The position numbers were made by a program, and so were the translations under genes. Below, in pieces: positions 51,712 through 58,705 of a stretch of 64,000 nt of DNA. Each line of letters begins with the position of its first letter. Position 1 is the first letter of the stretch. The notes beneath the pieces are model-generated. The model did no database searches and was not told where the DNA came from. It worked only from the letters and a program-made list of their open reading frames with translations. Source of the DNA: Tagaea sp965279565 (lineage in GTDB: Bacteria > Pseudomonadota > Alphaproteobacteria > CACIAM-22H2); assembly GCA_965279565.1 (NCBI GenBank), contig OZ257249.1, positions 2,294,001-2,358,000 on the forward strand, given 5' to 3'.

Positions 51712-51729
51712 TGCGGCCGTCAGGCCGCA
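51712..51729. terminator. GC hairpin between cassette and repressor
   Basis: TGCGGCC-GTCA-GGCCGCA, 7-bp perfect stem, after the last cassette gene and before the convergent repressor stop; no T-run, so a weak bidirectional terminator at best. Confidence 0.4.
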
Positions 51730-51817
51730 AGGCTCGTTCTCGAACCGCCGACCTTGCCGATGATGCGCACGCGGTCGCCGGGCAGCAATGCGACAGAGAC
51801 GCAGGTAGCGGCGGGTA

Positions 51818-52474
51818 TCACGGAACGATCGCGCGCACGCGCGCGGCCCAGTCGAGCTTGACGTCGTCGCGCGGGCTGGCGTTGTAGCTGACGAGGCGCC
51901 ATAGGCCCTTGCGTCGCCCCGGTTCGAGCTTCTTGACGAGCAGCGGGCCGTCGGCGACTTGGCACACGCTCAGGCGGCCGATCGCGCTATCCGCGACGCC
52001 GGCCGACTGGTCGGCGGCGTAGTAGAGCGTCCATCCGTCCTCTAGCATCGGCAGCATGGAATCGCCCCGCACACGCACGGCGACGGCCGGGCCATCCTGA
52101 CCCGGGAACGGCGGAACCTCGTCGAGGCCTTCGCCTTTCGGATGATCGTCGAATGGAAGTATCTCTGCGCCTGCACCGACATAGCCGACGACAGGCACGT
52201 TGCCGCGCGGCATGTCGAGATCCTCGCCGCCAAGCAGCCAGTCGAGCGGCACGCGCAGCAGGGCCGCCAGGCTCGGAAGCTTCTCGATATCGGGACGTGC
52301 CGGTTTACGCTTGGCGGCGGAGTCCGCGACACGCTCCCATTGCGACACGGCCTTGGGCGAAATGTTGAAGTGCCCGGCAATGTCGACATGGCGCAAGCCC
52401 CGCGCCGTGCGGGCCGCACGGATGCGATCGGGAAGCGACGGCTTGGCCGGCGCGCGGGGGCTGCGAATCGTCAT
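51818..52474 (-). CDS. Phage S24/CI-like repressor
   Basis: 218 residues. N-terminal HTH (about 14-80, DRIRAARTARGLRHVDIAGHFNISPKAVSQWERV) and a C-terminal S24 peptidase-like domain: cleavage-type Ala-Gly at about 101-102, catalytic Ser139 in GDSMLPML and Lys181/182 in LLVKKLEP. Likely cuts itself after RecA activation. It should bind the AAGCA-N-TGCTT operators at OL and OR to hold the lysogen; the third, imperfect operator at 52488-52498 lies just upstream of its ATG. Confidence 0.92.
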   Translation of the reverse strand: MTIRSPRAPAKPSLPDRIRAARTARGLRHVDIAGHFNISPKAVSQWERVADSAAKRKPARPDIEKLPSLAALLRVPLDWLLGGEDLDMPRGNVPVVGYVGAGAEILPFDDHPKGEGLDEVPPFPGQDGPAVAVRVRGDSMLPMLEDGWTLYYAADQSAGVADSAIGRLSVCQVADGPLLVKKLEPGRRKGLWRLVSYNASPRDDVKLDWAARVRAIVP

Positions 52475-52487
52475 GAACCCATTGTGA

Positions 52488-52544
52488 AAGCGTTGCTTAC
52501 CCGATTAAACCAAGCAGTGCTTGACTAAGAGGGAAGCATTGCTT
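52488..52544. promoter_or_regulatory. OR: three repressor operators
   Basis: AAGCGTTGCTT (52488-52498, one mismatch), AAGCAGTGCTT (52512-52522, part of a 13-bp palindrome) and AAGCATTGCTT (52534-52544). Centres are 24 and 22 bp apart. Layout matches OR3-OR2-OR1 of lambda: the imperfect site near the repressor gene, the others over PR. Confidence 0.85.
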
Positions 52545-52549
52545 ACCTT
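52521..52549 (+). promoter_or_regulatory. Rightward early promoter PR
   Basis: TTGACT (52521-52526), 17-bp spacer, TACCTT (52544-52549), with operators over the -35 and -10. The ATG of the Cro-like gene begins 7 nt after the -10, so the transcript is probably leaderless. Confidence 0.8.
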
Positions 52550-52555
52550 TCTGCG

Positions 52556-52828
52556 ATGCTCACCGCCGACAAACCGCCCGCGGCCGCTGTGCCGGACCCT
52601 GCCGTCGATCCGCTCTCCACGCCCGAGACGGCGATGCGCGAAGCGCTTCGCCGCGCCGGCGGCATCCCGGAGGTTGCGCGCCGCATGGGGGTGCGCCGTC
52701 AGGCGATCTACCAGTGGCCCCGCGTGCCGGCCGATCGTGCCGCGGCCTTGAGCGAAATGTCGGGCGTTCCGGCCTGGCGCTTGCGTCCTGACATCTTTCC
52801 GGCACCGGCGCCTGAGGCCGCTCAATGA
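52556..52828 (+). CDS. Cro/YdaS-like regulator
   Basis: 90 residues; IPEVARRMGVRRQAIYQWPRVPADRAAALSEMSGVPAWRLRPDIFP is the Cro/YdaS-type HTH that recognises DNA with a Trp-containing turn. Expressed from PR; no ribosome-binding site, consistent with a leaderless message. Opposes the S24 repressor at OR. Confidence 0.82.
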   Translation: MLTADKPPAAAVPDPAVDPLSTPETAMREALRRAGGIPEVARRMGVRRQAIYQWPRVPADRAAALSEMSGVPAWRLRPDIFPAPAPEAAQ

Positions 52829-53085
52829 ACCGGTCCCTTCACGAGATCGCCGATGCGCCGCAGCCGGTCGACGTGCCGGCGCAGGTCGGCAAGCCCGGGG
52901 TCGGCGAGGTTGCCGGGCTTCGCGCGCTGCTGGACGACGGCGTCGCGGCGGGGCTTTGGCGGCTCCGCAACGAGGGCGGCGTTCTTGTCTACGAGTCGGT
53001 CTCTGTCAGCCATGTGCCGACGCTACGCGCGAGCGGCACGTCCGACCATTCCACTTTGGAGGTAGTTCCGGAATGCGTCCGTTGA
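52825..53085 (+). CDS. Possible small regulator (86 aa)
   Basis: 86 residues; ATG at 52825 overlaps the Cro-like stop and its end overlaps the next gene by 13 bp, so it fits the operon. Composition is plausible but no domain is seen. A minus-strand frame over the same DNA (52822-53013) is also codon-biased, so treat as tentative. Confidence 0.42.
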   Translation: MNRSLHEIADAPQPVDVPAQVGKPGVGEVAGLRALLDDGVAAGLWRLRNEGGVLVYESVSVSHVPTLRASGTSDHSTLEVVPECVR

Positions 53086-53555
53086 AGCCCCGCCCGCCGG
53101 GCAGCATCGCCGATGCCGTCACGCTGATCATGGGTGCGCTGTCGGCCGAAGGGGCCGGGGCAGCCGTCGGCAAGTCCGCCGCCCTCGTGCGCAAGTGGGC
53201 CGACCCGGACCATGCGTGCGTTCCCGACGCGAACCAGATCATGGCACTCGACGCGGCCTTCCGGGCTGCAACCGGCGGGCGCGGGCCGATCGGCGCCGTC
53301 ATCGCGGCGGCCGAAAGCGCCGACGGCCGGCCGGTGCCGGCGCATCTGGCGAAGGACCCGCACGCGCGCCTGGCCGAGATCATGGCCGAGGTCGGCGAAG
53401 TGGCGGGCGACCTGCAACGCGCGCACGCCGACGGCGTGCTGTCGGTGCGCGAGCGCGCGCGCCTGGTCAAGGATGCGCGCGACGCGAAGAAATCGCTCGA
53501 CCGGATGATCGGCGACCTGTGCGTGGCTCCGATCGGGAAGCGGAGGGTTCGTTGA
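53073..53555 (+). CDS. CII-like HTH regulator
   Basis: 160 residues. SIADAVTLIMGALSAEGAGAAVGKSAALVRKWADPDHACVPDANQIMALDAAF is a helix-turn-helix of phage CII-like type, with a helical C-terminus containing VLSVRERARLVKDARDAKK. Start ATG at 53073 with GGAGGT upstream. Its TGA overlaps the TTG of the GcrA-like gene. Confidence 0.7.
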   Translation: MRPLKPRPPGSIADAVTLIMGALSAEGAGAAVGKSAALVRKWADPDHACVPDANQIMALDAAFRAATGGRGPIGAVIAAAESADGRPVPAHLAKDPHARLAEIMAEVGEVAGDLQRAHADGVLSVRERARLVKDARDAKKSLDRMIGDLCVAPIGKRRVR

Positions 53556-54130
53556 GCATCGACTGGACGCCGGCTCTCATCGAGACGCTGACGCAGCTGT
53601 GGACCGAGGGGTTGCAGACGGTCGAGATCGGCCGTCGCATGAACCTCAGCAAGAACGCCGTGGTCGGCAAGGCGCATCGCATCGGCCTGCCGGCTCGGCC
53701 CAGTCCGATCAAGCGCAAGACTCCGTCGGCTCGCCCCGTGCGCGCGGCGCTGCCGCTTGCCGACATGCGGGCACCGCTGCCTCAGCGCCGCAACGAAATC
53801 ATATTCGGGCAGAAGCTGCCCGACCGGACTTCGGCGCCTCTACCGGGTGCGTCGAAGGTGCCCGCTGCGTCACCGCGGCGGGCGGGCGTTTCCTCCCTAA
53901 ACTCGGCGCCGGTGCCCGTCCAGCCAAAGGACGGCACCGGCGTCCCTTTCGGAGGCGCGCGCGCCGACCAGTGCGCCTGGCCGCTGTGGGACGACGACAC
54001 GCCACGCGATGCGCAGCGCGTGTGCGGTTGCACCCCGGCCCAGCGCGAAGATGGCACGCGGCTGCCGTATTGCGTGGGCCACGCCACTGCTGCCTACACG
54101 AAGCCCCGCTCGCGCGCGGAGGCGGCGTGA
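53552..54130 (+). CDS. Phage GcrA-like transcription factor
   Basis: 192 residues; DWTPALIETLTQLWTEGLQTVEIGRRMNLSKNAVVGKAHRIGL is the GcrA HTH, and the C-terminal CAWPLWDDD...VCGCTP...YCVGHA matches the sigma-factor-interacting CxWP...C...CxxH tail. In Caulobacter GcrA recognises methylated GANTC sites with sigma-70. TTG at 53552 overlaps the upstream stop; GTGA links it to the adenine methyltransferase next door. Confidence 0.87.
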   Translation: MSIDWTPALIETLTQLWTEGLQTVEIGRRMNLSKNAVVGKAHRIGLPARPSPIKRKTPSARPVRAALPLADMRAPLPQRRNEIIFGQKLPDRTSAPLPGASKVPAASPRRAGVSSLNSAPVPVQPKDGTGVPFGGARADQCAWPLWDDDTPRDAQRVCGCTPAQREDGTRLPYCVGHATAAYTKPRSRAEAA

Positions 54131-54954
54131 AGCTGCTGCCCTGTTTCTGGCATGGCTGGGGGGGGGGCACGGTGACAGATCCGTGGGCTGCCCTGCCGTC
54201 GCGCGGCAAGTACCGCGTCGTCTATGCCGATCCGCCGTGGTCGTTCGAGACCTGGTCGCATCGCGGACAGGGAAAGGGCGCTTCGCAGCATTACGACGTG
54301 ATGGACATGGCGGCGATCAAGGCGCTGCCCGTCGGCGATCTCGCCGCACCCGACGCGGCGCTGCTGATGTGGGTCGTGCAGCCGATGTTCCCCGAAGCAC
54401 TCGAGCTGATTCGCGCATGGGGCTTCACGTACAAGACGGTCGGCTACATCTGGGTCAAGACAAAGCCGCAGCCGGCACCGTTCCTGTTCTTCGACGAGGC
54501 GTGGTCCGACGGGCTCGTGCGCAAGGGGCTCGGCTATCACACGCGCAGCGGCAGCGAGCAGTGCTGGCTGGCGACGCGCGGGGACGGCTACGAGCGCCTG
54601 TCGCAGGGCGAAGCGCAGGTCGTGCATGCCGACATCCGACAGCACAGCCGTAAGCCCGACGAGATCGCCGACAGCATCGTGCGCCTGACCGAGGGGCCAC
54701 GCGTCGAGCTGTTCGCGCGCACGCGGCGCGCCGGCTTCGACGGGTGGGGAAACCAGATCGAGAAGTTCGGGCCTGTATCCGTCCAACCGGCGGCAGTGCC
54801 CGACGAGGTCCCGGAAGCCGGTGTTTGCCTACCGGTCGCCGCTGCGCCTCGCGTCGAGCGCCAAGCCGCGGATAGCGCCGACGACGCTTTCGAAGACATC
54901 CCTGCTTTCCTGAAGCGCGATCCGGTCACGAACGCGCTGACGGGGGTGGCATGA
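54127..54954 (+). CDS. MT-A70 adenine-N6 DNA methyltransferase
   Basis: 275 residues from GTG 54127 (an alternative GTG at 54172 is also possible). VVYADPPWSFETWSHRGQGKG carries the DPPW catalytic motif of MT-A70 enzymes, with DAALLMWVVQPMF and RQHSRKPDE further on. A run of ten G (54158-54167) lies between the two starts; a change in length would switch the reading frame. Likely marks adenines and works in tandem with the GcrA-like protein. Confidence 0.88.
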   Translation: MKLLPCFWHGWGGGTVTDPWAALPSRGKYRVVYADPPWSFETWSHRGQGKGASQHYDVMDMAAIKALPVGDLAAPDAALLMWVVQPMFPEALELIRAWGFTYKTVGYIWVKTKPQPAPFLFFDEAWSDGLVRKGLGYHTRSGSEQCWLATRGDGYERLSQGEAQVVHADIRQHSRKPDEIADSIVRLTEGPRVELFARTRRAGFDGWGNQIEKFGPVSVQPAAVPDEVPEAGVCLPVAAAPRVERQAADSADDAFEDIPAFLKRDPVTNALTGVA

Positions 54955-55886
54955 CGGATCTCGTTCCGCCCTGGGCCGCGCCGGTCGAGCCGCTTCGCCT
55001 GTTCCGCGATCGCGTTCTTGCCGAGGCCGATGCTGCGCTTGCGCGCGCGGAGGAGGTCGAGCACATTCGCGCCGCCCGCTGGGAACAGCGGCACGTGTTC
55101 GGGTTGCCGCCGGCGGCGCGCGCGCTGCGCATCGTCGAGGAAGGCTGGATGCATCATGTCGGCCTCGACGAACTGACCGAGCGCGCGGCGATCTACAACG
55201 CGTCGGCGCTGCATATCGGGGCGACTGCCGAATGGCTCGACAGGCTGCTCGGCGGGCTGATGTGGCGCGCGGCCGGGTGCGGCGTGGCCCGCGCGCGGCT
55301 GAAGGCCGACGGGACATGGGACGATTGGGATCTCGGCGACCTGGCGCCGGCGAAGAGCCGCAAGGAATCCGACATCGGATCGCCCGTCGTGACGATCCCG
55401 GTCTATGACGGCTTCGAGGTCGTCGAGATCTTCGCGGTCGAGCTGGCGCCCGGCATCGGTTCGCGCCGCGTCGGGCGCGTGTTCGCGCTGACCGGGCTTG
55501 CCTGCGGGCTCGGCCTTGCGACGCCTGCGTTCCTCGAATGGCGCAGCTGGTCGACCGGAGCGGCCGTGGTGCCCACGCCGCTCGACTGGGTACGCGCGCA
55601 CCGCGTGCACGAGACGACCGGCATCGTGGCACCACTGCTCGACGAGATGCCGGCGGTGTGGCTGGCGGGGATCGATCCGGACGAGGGGCTGACGCTCGAC
55701 GATGTGGCCGCGCGCGACCGGGACCGGTTCCTGATCGAGTCCGATCCGCTCGTGTGCGCCGGCGGGCCGTTCGCGGCGGCGGTTGCACATCGTCTCGACG
55801 TCGCGCGCCGGGCCGCGATGCCAAAGCGCGGCGAGGTGATGGTGTGGACGGCGGAAGAAAACAGGGCGGGGGAGGCGGCGGAATGA
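54951..55886 (+). CDS. Hypothetical phage protein (311 aa)
   Basis: 311 residues, ATGA-coupled. N-terminus has LRLFRDRVLAEADAALARAEEVE, a possible coiled region, then VYDGFEVVEIFAVELAPG and GRVFALTGLACGLGLATPAF with some hydrophobicity. No family recognised. Its place before the primase suggests a replication or DNA-processing accessory. Confidence 0.65.
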   Translation: MTDLVPPWAAPVEPLRLFRDRVLAEADAALARAEEVEHIRAARWEQRHVFGLPPAARALRIVEEGWMHHVGLDELTERAAIYNASALHIGATAEWLDRLLGGLMWRAAGCGVARARLKADGTWDDWDLGDLAPAKSRKESDIGSPVVTIPVYDGFEVVEIFAVELAPGIGSRRVGRVFALTGLACGLGLATPAFLEWRSWSTGAAVVPTPLDWVRAHRVHETTGIVAPLLDEMPAVWLAGIDPDEGLTLDDVAARDRDRFLIESDPLVCAGGPFAAAVAHRLDVARRAAMPKRGEVMVWTAEENRAGEAAE

Positions 55887-56050
55887 GCCATCTGTGGGAC
55901 TGCGAATGGACCGGCCCGACCCAGAAATGGCCGAAGCACAAGGACGGCCATCTTGTTCGGGCGCGCGACAGCAAGGGTGTCTATCGAACCAAGTGGGTCG
56001 TCGGGCCGAGCCCGCAGGACGCTTCGTCTGAGATCGAGCGTCTCGACTGA
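55883..56050 (+). CDS. Small phage protein (55 aa)
   Basis: 55 residues, MSHLWDCEWTGPTQKWPKHKDGHL... with several Trp; ATG at 55883 overlaps the preceding stop and the primase gene starts 3 bp after its end. Coding support is position and overlap only. Confidence 0.5.
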   Translation: MSHLWDCEWTGPTQKWPKHKDGHLVRARDSKGVYRTKWVVGPSPQDASSEIERLD

Positions 56051-56053
56051 TCC

Positions 56054-57460
56054 ATGCCCGTTTCGAAACTCGACAAGCGGGCGGAGTCCGCGCGCAAGCG
56101 CTCGAAGTCGCCGCAGGCGATCGCCGCCTCGATCCTCGAGGAGATGGACGAGCCTGCCCCACCGGCCGGGAACCGTCTGTTCGGCGGGCTGGCGCAGGGG
56201 CGCAGCGGGCTCGTCTATGGCTACAACGGCCGCTACTGGGAACCGATCTCGGACTCCACGCTCAACGCGATCGCGTTCGAGGCCGACACGCGGCTCAACG
56301 GGACGACGAAGAAGTCGCGGCGGTCGGAGATCATCGATTATCTGAAAGCGGCGCGCTACCGGCACGACCTCAGCTTCGTGCGCACGGCCGACCACGAGAT
56401 CCCGGTGAAGAACGGCGTGGTCGACGTGCACACGCGCGAACTGCGTGCGCACCGGCGCGACGACTGGCTCGATTCGGTGCTGCCCGTCTCGTTCGATCCG
56501 AACGCCCGGGCCGACGCGTTCAACCAAGCGCTCGAGGACTGGTTCGGCACCGGCTCCGACGTCGGCGGGCCGGACGATCGCGCGGAAGCGCTCGTCGATT
56601 TTCTGGGCTACGTGGCGCTGCCACACGCGCGCTTCAAGAAGGCGCTGTTCCTGCACGGCGAAGGCGACAGCGGCAAATCCGTGCCGCTGAAGCTGATGCG
56701 CAAGTTCGTCGGCGAGGAATTCGCCTGCTCGCTCGGCGTCGAGGAGATGGACGATCCGGTCAAGCGGGCGGTCATCAAGCACAAACGCCTCAACATCCTG
56801 ACCGAGCTGTCGAGCGATGCGATGATCCGCGACGGCGGCTTCAAGACCATGGTGTCGACCGAGGAACCGCTGCTGCTCAACCCGAAGTACGAGGCGCCGC
56901 ACACCTACGTGCCGATCGCCAAGCACGTCATCGCGGGCAACAACCTGCCGCAGGTCAACGACCGGTCCGCCGCCACTTTCAACCGCATCCTGCCGATCCC
57001 GTTCACGCGGATATTCGGCGAGAAGGAACAGGACGAGTCGCTTTTCGCCAAGCTGACGACGCCGGCGGCGATGTCGGGCCTGCTCAACCTCGCCATCGAA
57101 GGTGCCAAGCGCGTGATCGACCGCGGCGGCAAGTTCGTGACGCCGGCGGCCGGGCTGACGCTGACCCGCAAGATGAAGGAAGAGAGCAACCCGTTCTTCG
57201 CCTTCATCGACGCGCGGATGATCAAGGACGTGGCTGCCAACCTGCGCGTGGGCGAGCTCACCGACGAGTTCAACACCTGGCGCAAGGGCAAGAAGCTCGA
57301 CACGCGCGCCGTGGGCAAGCTGGCGCGGGGTGCGGGCCTGCCGTGGGGCGACATCTGGAACACGGCGAACGGCGGCAACGACAAGGGCGTGAAGGGTTGG
57401 CGCCTGCGTGTGGCCGCCGACGGGACGCCGGAAGCGCCGCCCGACCAGGACATCGACTGA
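56054..57460 (+). CDS. P4/D5-type primase-helicase
   Basis: 468 residues; after a D5_N-like region (about 90-190, NGVVDVHTRELRAHRRDDWLDSVLPV) the SF3 helicase shows Walker A GEGDSGKSV at 202-210, then CSLGVEEMDDP, LTELSSDA and IAGNNLPQVNDRSAATFNRI (sensor/Arg region). No toprim primase domain, so it is a helicase form needing a partner. Drives phage replication. Confidence 0.9.
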   Translation: MPVSKLDKRAESARKRSKSPQAIAASILEEMDEPAPPAGNRLFGGLAQGRSGLVYGYNGRYWEPISDSTLNAIAFEADTRLNGTTKKSRRSEIIDYLKAARYRHDLSFVRTADHEIPVKNGVVDVHTRELRAHRRDDWLDSVLPVSFDPNARADAFNQALEDWFGTGSDVGGPDDRAEALVDFLGYVALPHARFKKALFLHGEGDSGKSVPLKLMRKFVGEEFACSLGVEEMDDPVKRAVIKHKRLNILTELSSDAMIRDGGFKTMVSTEEPLLLNPKYEAPHTYVPIAKHVIAGNNLPQVNDRSAATFNRILPIPFTRIFGEKEQDESLFAKLTTPAAMSGLLNLAIEGAKRVIDRGGKFVTPAAGLTLTRKMKEESNPFFAFIDARMIKDVAANLRVGELTDEFNTWRKGKKLDTRAVGKLARGAGLPWGDIWNTANGGNDKGVKGWRLRVAADGTPEAPPDQDID

Positions 57461-57689
57461 CGCGAAAGGAGTGGGTTCGGGGCGTGAGCCCCTGCATCGC
57501 CGGTTTTGCAGCGCGCCCGTGTCGGCGCGCCAGCGAGGCTTGGCGAGGTCCGGCGCGGCATGGCCGTTTCCGCGCTGAACCTCGCCCGACCTCGGCGAGC
57601 GTCGGCGAGCATCCTTTCTTAGCGCGGTCAACGGCTTGGATGGTGGTCGCGCTAAAGCGCCGGTCTTTTTCTTTAGAGGTTTGAGAAAA
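57461..57689. other. Non-coding hairpin-rich segment, possible replication origin
   Basis: Immediately after the helicase. Contains a long imperfect inverted repeat, 57542-57558 and 57570-57586 (15 of 17 pairs, 11-nt loop), followed by two TCGGCGAGC direct repeats (57592-57600, 57602-57610) and a T-rich tail. Lambda-type phages often keep the origin in or beside the helicase gene. No protein-coding support. Confidence 0.5.
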
Positions 57690-58316
57690 ATGGGGGCCAA
57701 GGTGGAAATCGAGAGGAAAACAGTGGCGTCGGGCGTGGCGCGTGGGCGCGGTCTCGTCGAGGTCGATGTCGAGGCGCTGCTGGTCTGGGTCTATCAGAAA
57801 CAGCAGGCGCACAAGGTCGCGGGCACCGGGCTGTTCGATCTCGAGCGGGCGCTGGCCGAGACGAACTGGCGCTCGGTGTCGGGCGACGGGTGCTATGTCG
57901 TCGGGCAGATACAGGAGCTCGGGTGCCGCGTGGATGGCGGCGGCTTCGCGCATGGCGACCTGGCGCCCGATGCCGAGACCGTGCACGAGGCGGTGCGTCG
58001 GCTGTCGAACCTCGAAGCCGGGCTGCTCGTCTATCACGGCTCGACGGCATCGCGGCCCGACTGGCTGCCCGGTGCTGTGCCGCGGCTCGGGCCGAAGATG
58101 GATCGGGGAAAGCCTGTCGTCATCTGGGACAGGAACCGCAACGACGGGATGTGTCCGGTCCGCTGGCATCTGTCGGCCGAGACGATCAATCTGCACCGGT
58201 TTGTCTATGCGACGTGGCGGCAGGCCATGGAGAAGCTGGTCGCCGATGTCGCACCGAACCTCGTGTCGCACCGTGTGACGGGTCCGGCAGTGCAGGCGGG
58301 ACCGTGGGTTGCGTGA
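57690..58316 (+). CDS. Hypothetical phage protein (208 aa)
   Basis: 208 residues; MGAKVEIERKTVASGVARGRGLVEVDVEALLVWVYQKQQ then RLSNLEAGLLVYHGSTASRPDW and VDRNRNDGMCPVRWHLS-type sequence. Start ATG at 57690 with AGAGGT upstream. Conserved feel, no family named. Ends before a strong terminator. Confidence 0.65.
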   Translation: MGAKVEIERKTVASGVARGRGLVEVDVEALLVWVYQKQQAHKVAGTGLFDLERALAETNWRSVSGDGCYVVGQIQELGCRVDGGGFAHGDLAPDAETVHEAVRRLSNLEAGLLVYHGSTASRPDWLPGAVPRLGPKMDRGKPVVIWDRNRNDGMCPVRWHLSAETINLHRFVYATWRQAMEKLVADVAPNLVSHRVTGPAVQAGPWVA

Positions 58317-58368
58317 AGGGGCTTGACGTCTGACGCACGATCCTTGACAGTGCGTCCCAACAGTAGAA

Positions 58369-58412
58369 AAGCGCCCGCCCGAGGACAAACCTCGCGGCGG
58401 GCGCTTCTCGTT
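58369..58412 (+). terminator. Strong intrinsic terminator
   Basis: Sixteen-bp stem with one bulge: AAGCGCCCGCCCGAGG (58369-58384), loop ACAAA, complementary arm 58390-58406, followed by CTCGTTTC. It ends the early replication transcript. Confidence 0.85.
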
Positions 58413-58534
58413 TCAGCCCCACCGAATGCCGACCGCAGTCGACCCCACCCCCGGTCTTGGGTCCTTCCCCGGCCGAAAACGTATACGGGCGGCTTGCGTG
58501 CGTACGATTGCTAGTCGGTCACGAAAAGTTTGAT
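58413..58534. other. Non-coding stretch after the terminator
   Basis: No gene. A CGTATACG palindrome is at 58480-58487. Probably contains the start of the next transcript, but I cannot define the promoter. Confidence 0.35.
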
Positions 58535-58549
58535 GCAACACGGTGTTGC
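58535..58549. promoter_or_regulatory. Perfect 15-bp palindrome GCAACACGGTGTTGC
   Basis: Perfect dyad with a central G in a non-coding region upstream of the structured leader; distinct from the AAGCA-N-TGCTT operators. Candidate site for a late-gene activator, the Cro/CII-like proteins or the ParB-like protein. Confidence 0.55.
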
Positions 58550-58564
58550 CTCACGCAACGGCGG

Positions 58565-58693
58565 CCCGCAACAGGGGCGCTGAGGCGGGGGCCCGGAGCG
58601 TTGACGCGCTCCGAACCGCGAGGGTTAGCTCGCACGGACGAACCTCGGCCGAGATCCGGCCGTCCCGCCGCCTGGCACCAGGCGGGCGGAAGG
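58565..58693 (+). promoter_or_regulatory. Structured 5' leader with five hairpins before the ParB-methyltransferase gene
   Basis: Five stems in 125 nt: 58565-58569/58585-58589; 58594-58600/58607-58613 (7 bp perfect); 58618-58622/58629-58633; 58646-58650/58658-58662; and the strongest, 58665-58674 with 58679-58689, one bulged base. The last stem covers the GG of the GGAAGG ribosome-binding site (58688-58693), so it could hide it. Function unknown; it may be a cis-regulatory RNA, a small RNA or a packaging site. Confidence 0.5.
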
Positions 58694-58705
58694 TACGAAA
58701 CCGTC

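Noticed and set aside
51720..51965. 81-codon minus-strand frame ending in a hydrophobic stretch
   Set aside because: Overlaps the 3' end of the repressor in another frame and the terminator-like hairpin.
52822..53013. 63-codon minus-strand frame opposite 52825-53085
   Set aside because: Runs against the rightward early transcript and has no domain; but codon bias alone cannot exclude it.
58594..58613. Stem identical to the tRNA-Pro acceptor arms as a tRNA gene
   Set aside because: No T-loop GTTCRANNC or anticodon arm can be found; it is one of several leader hairpins.
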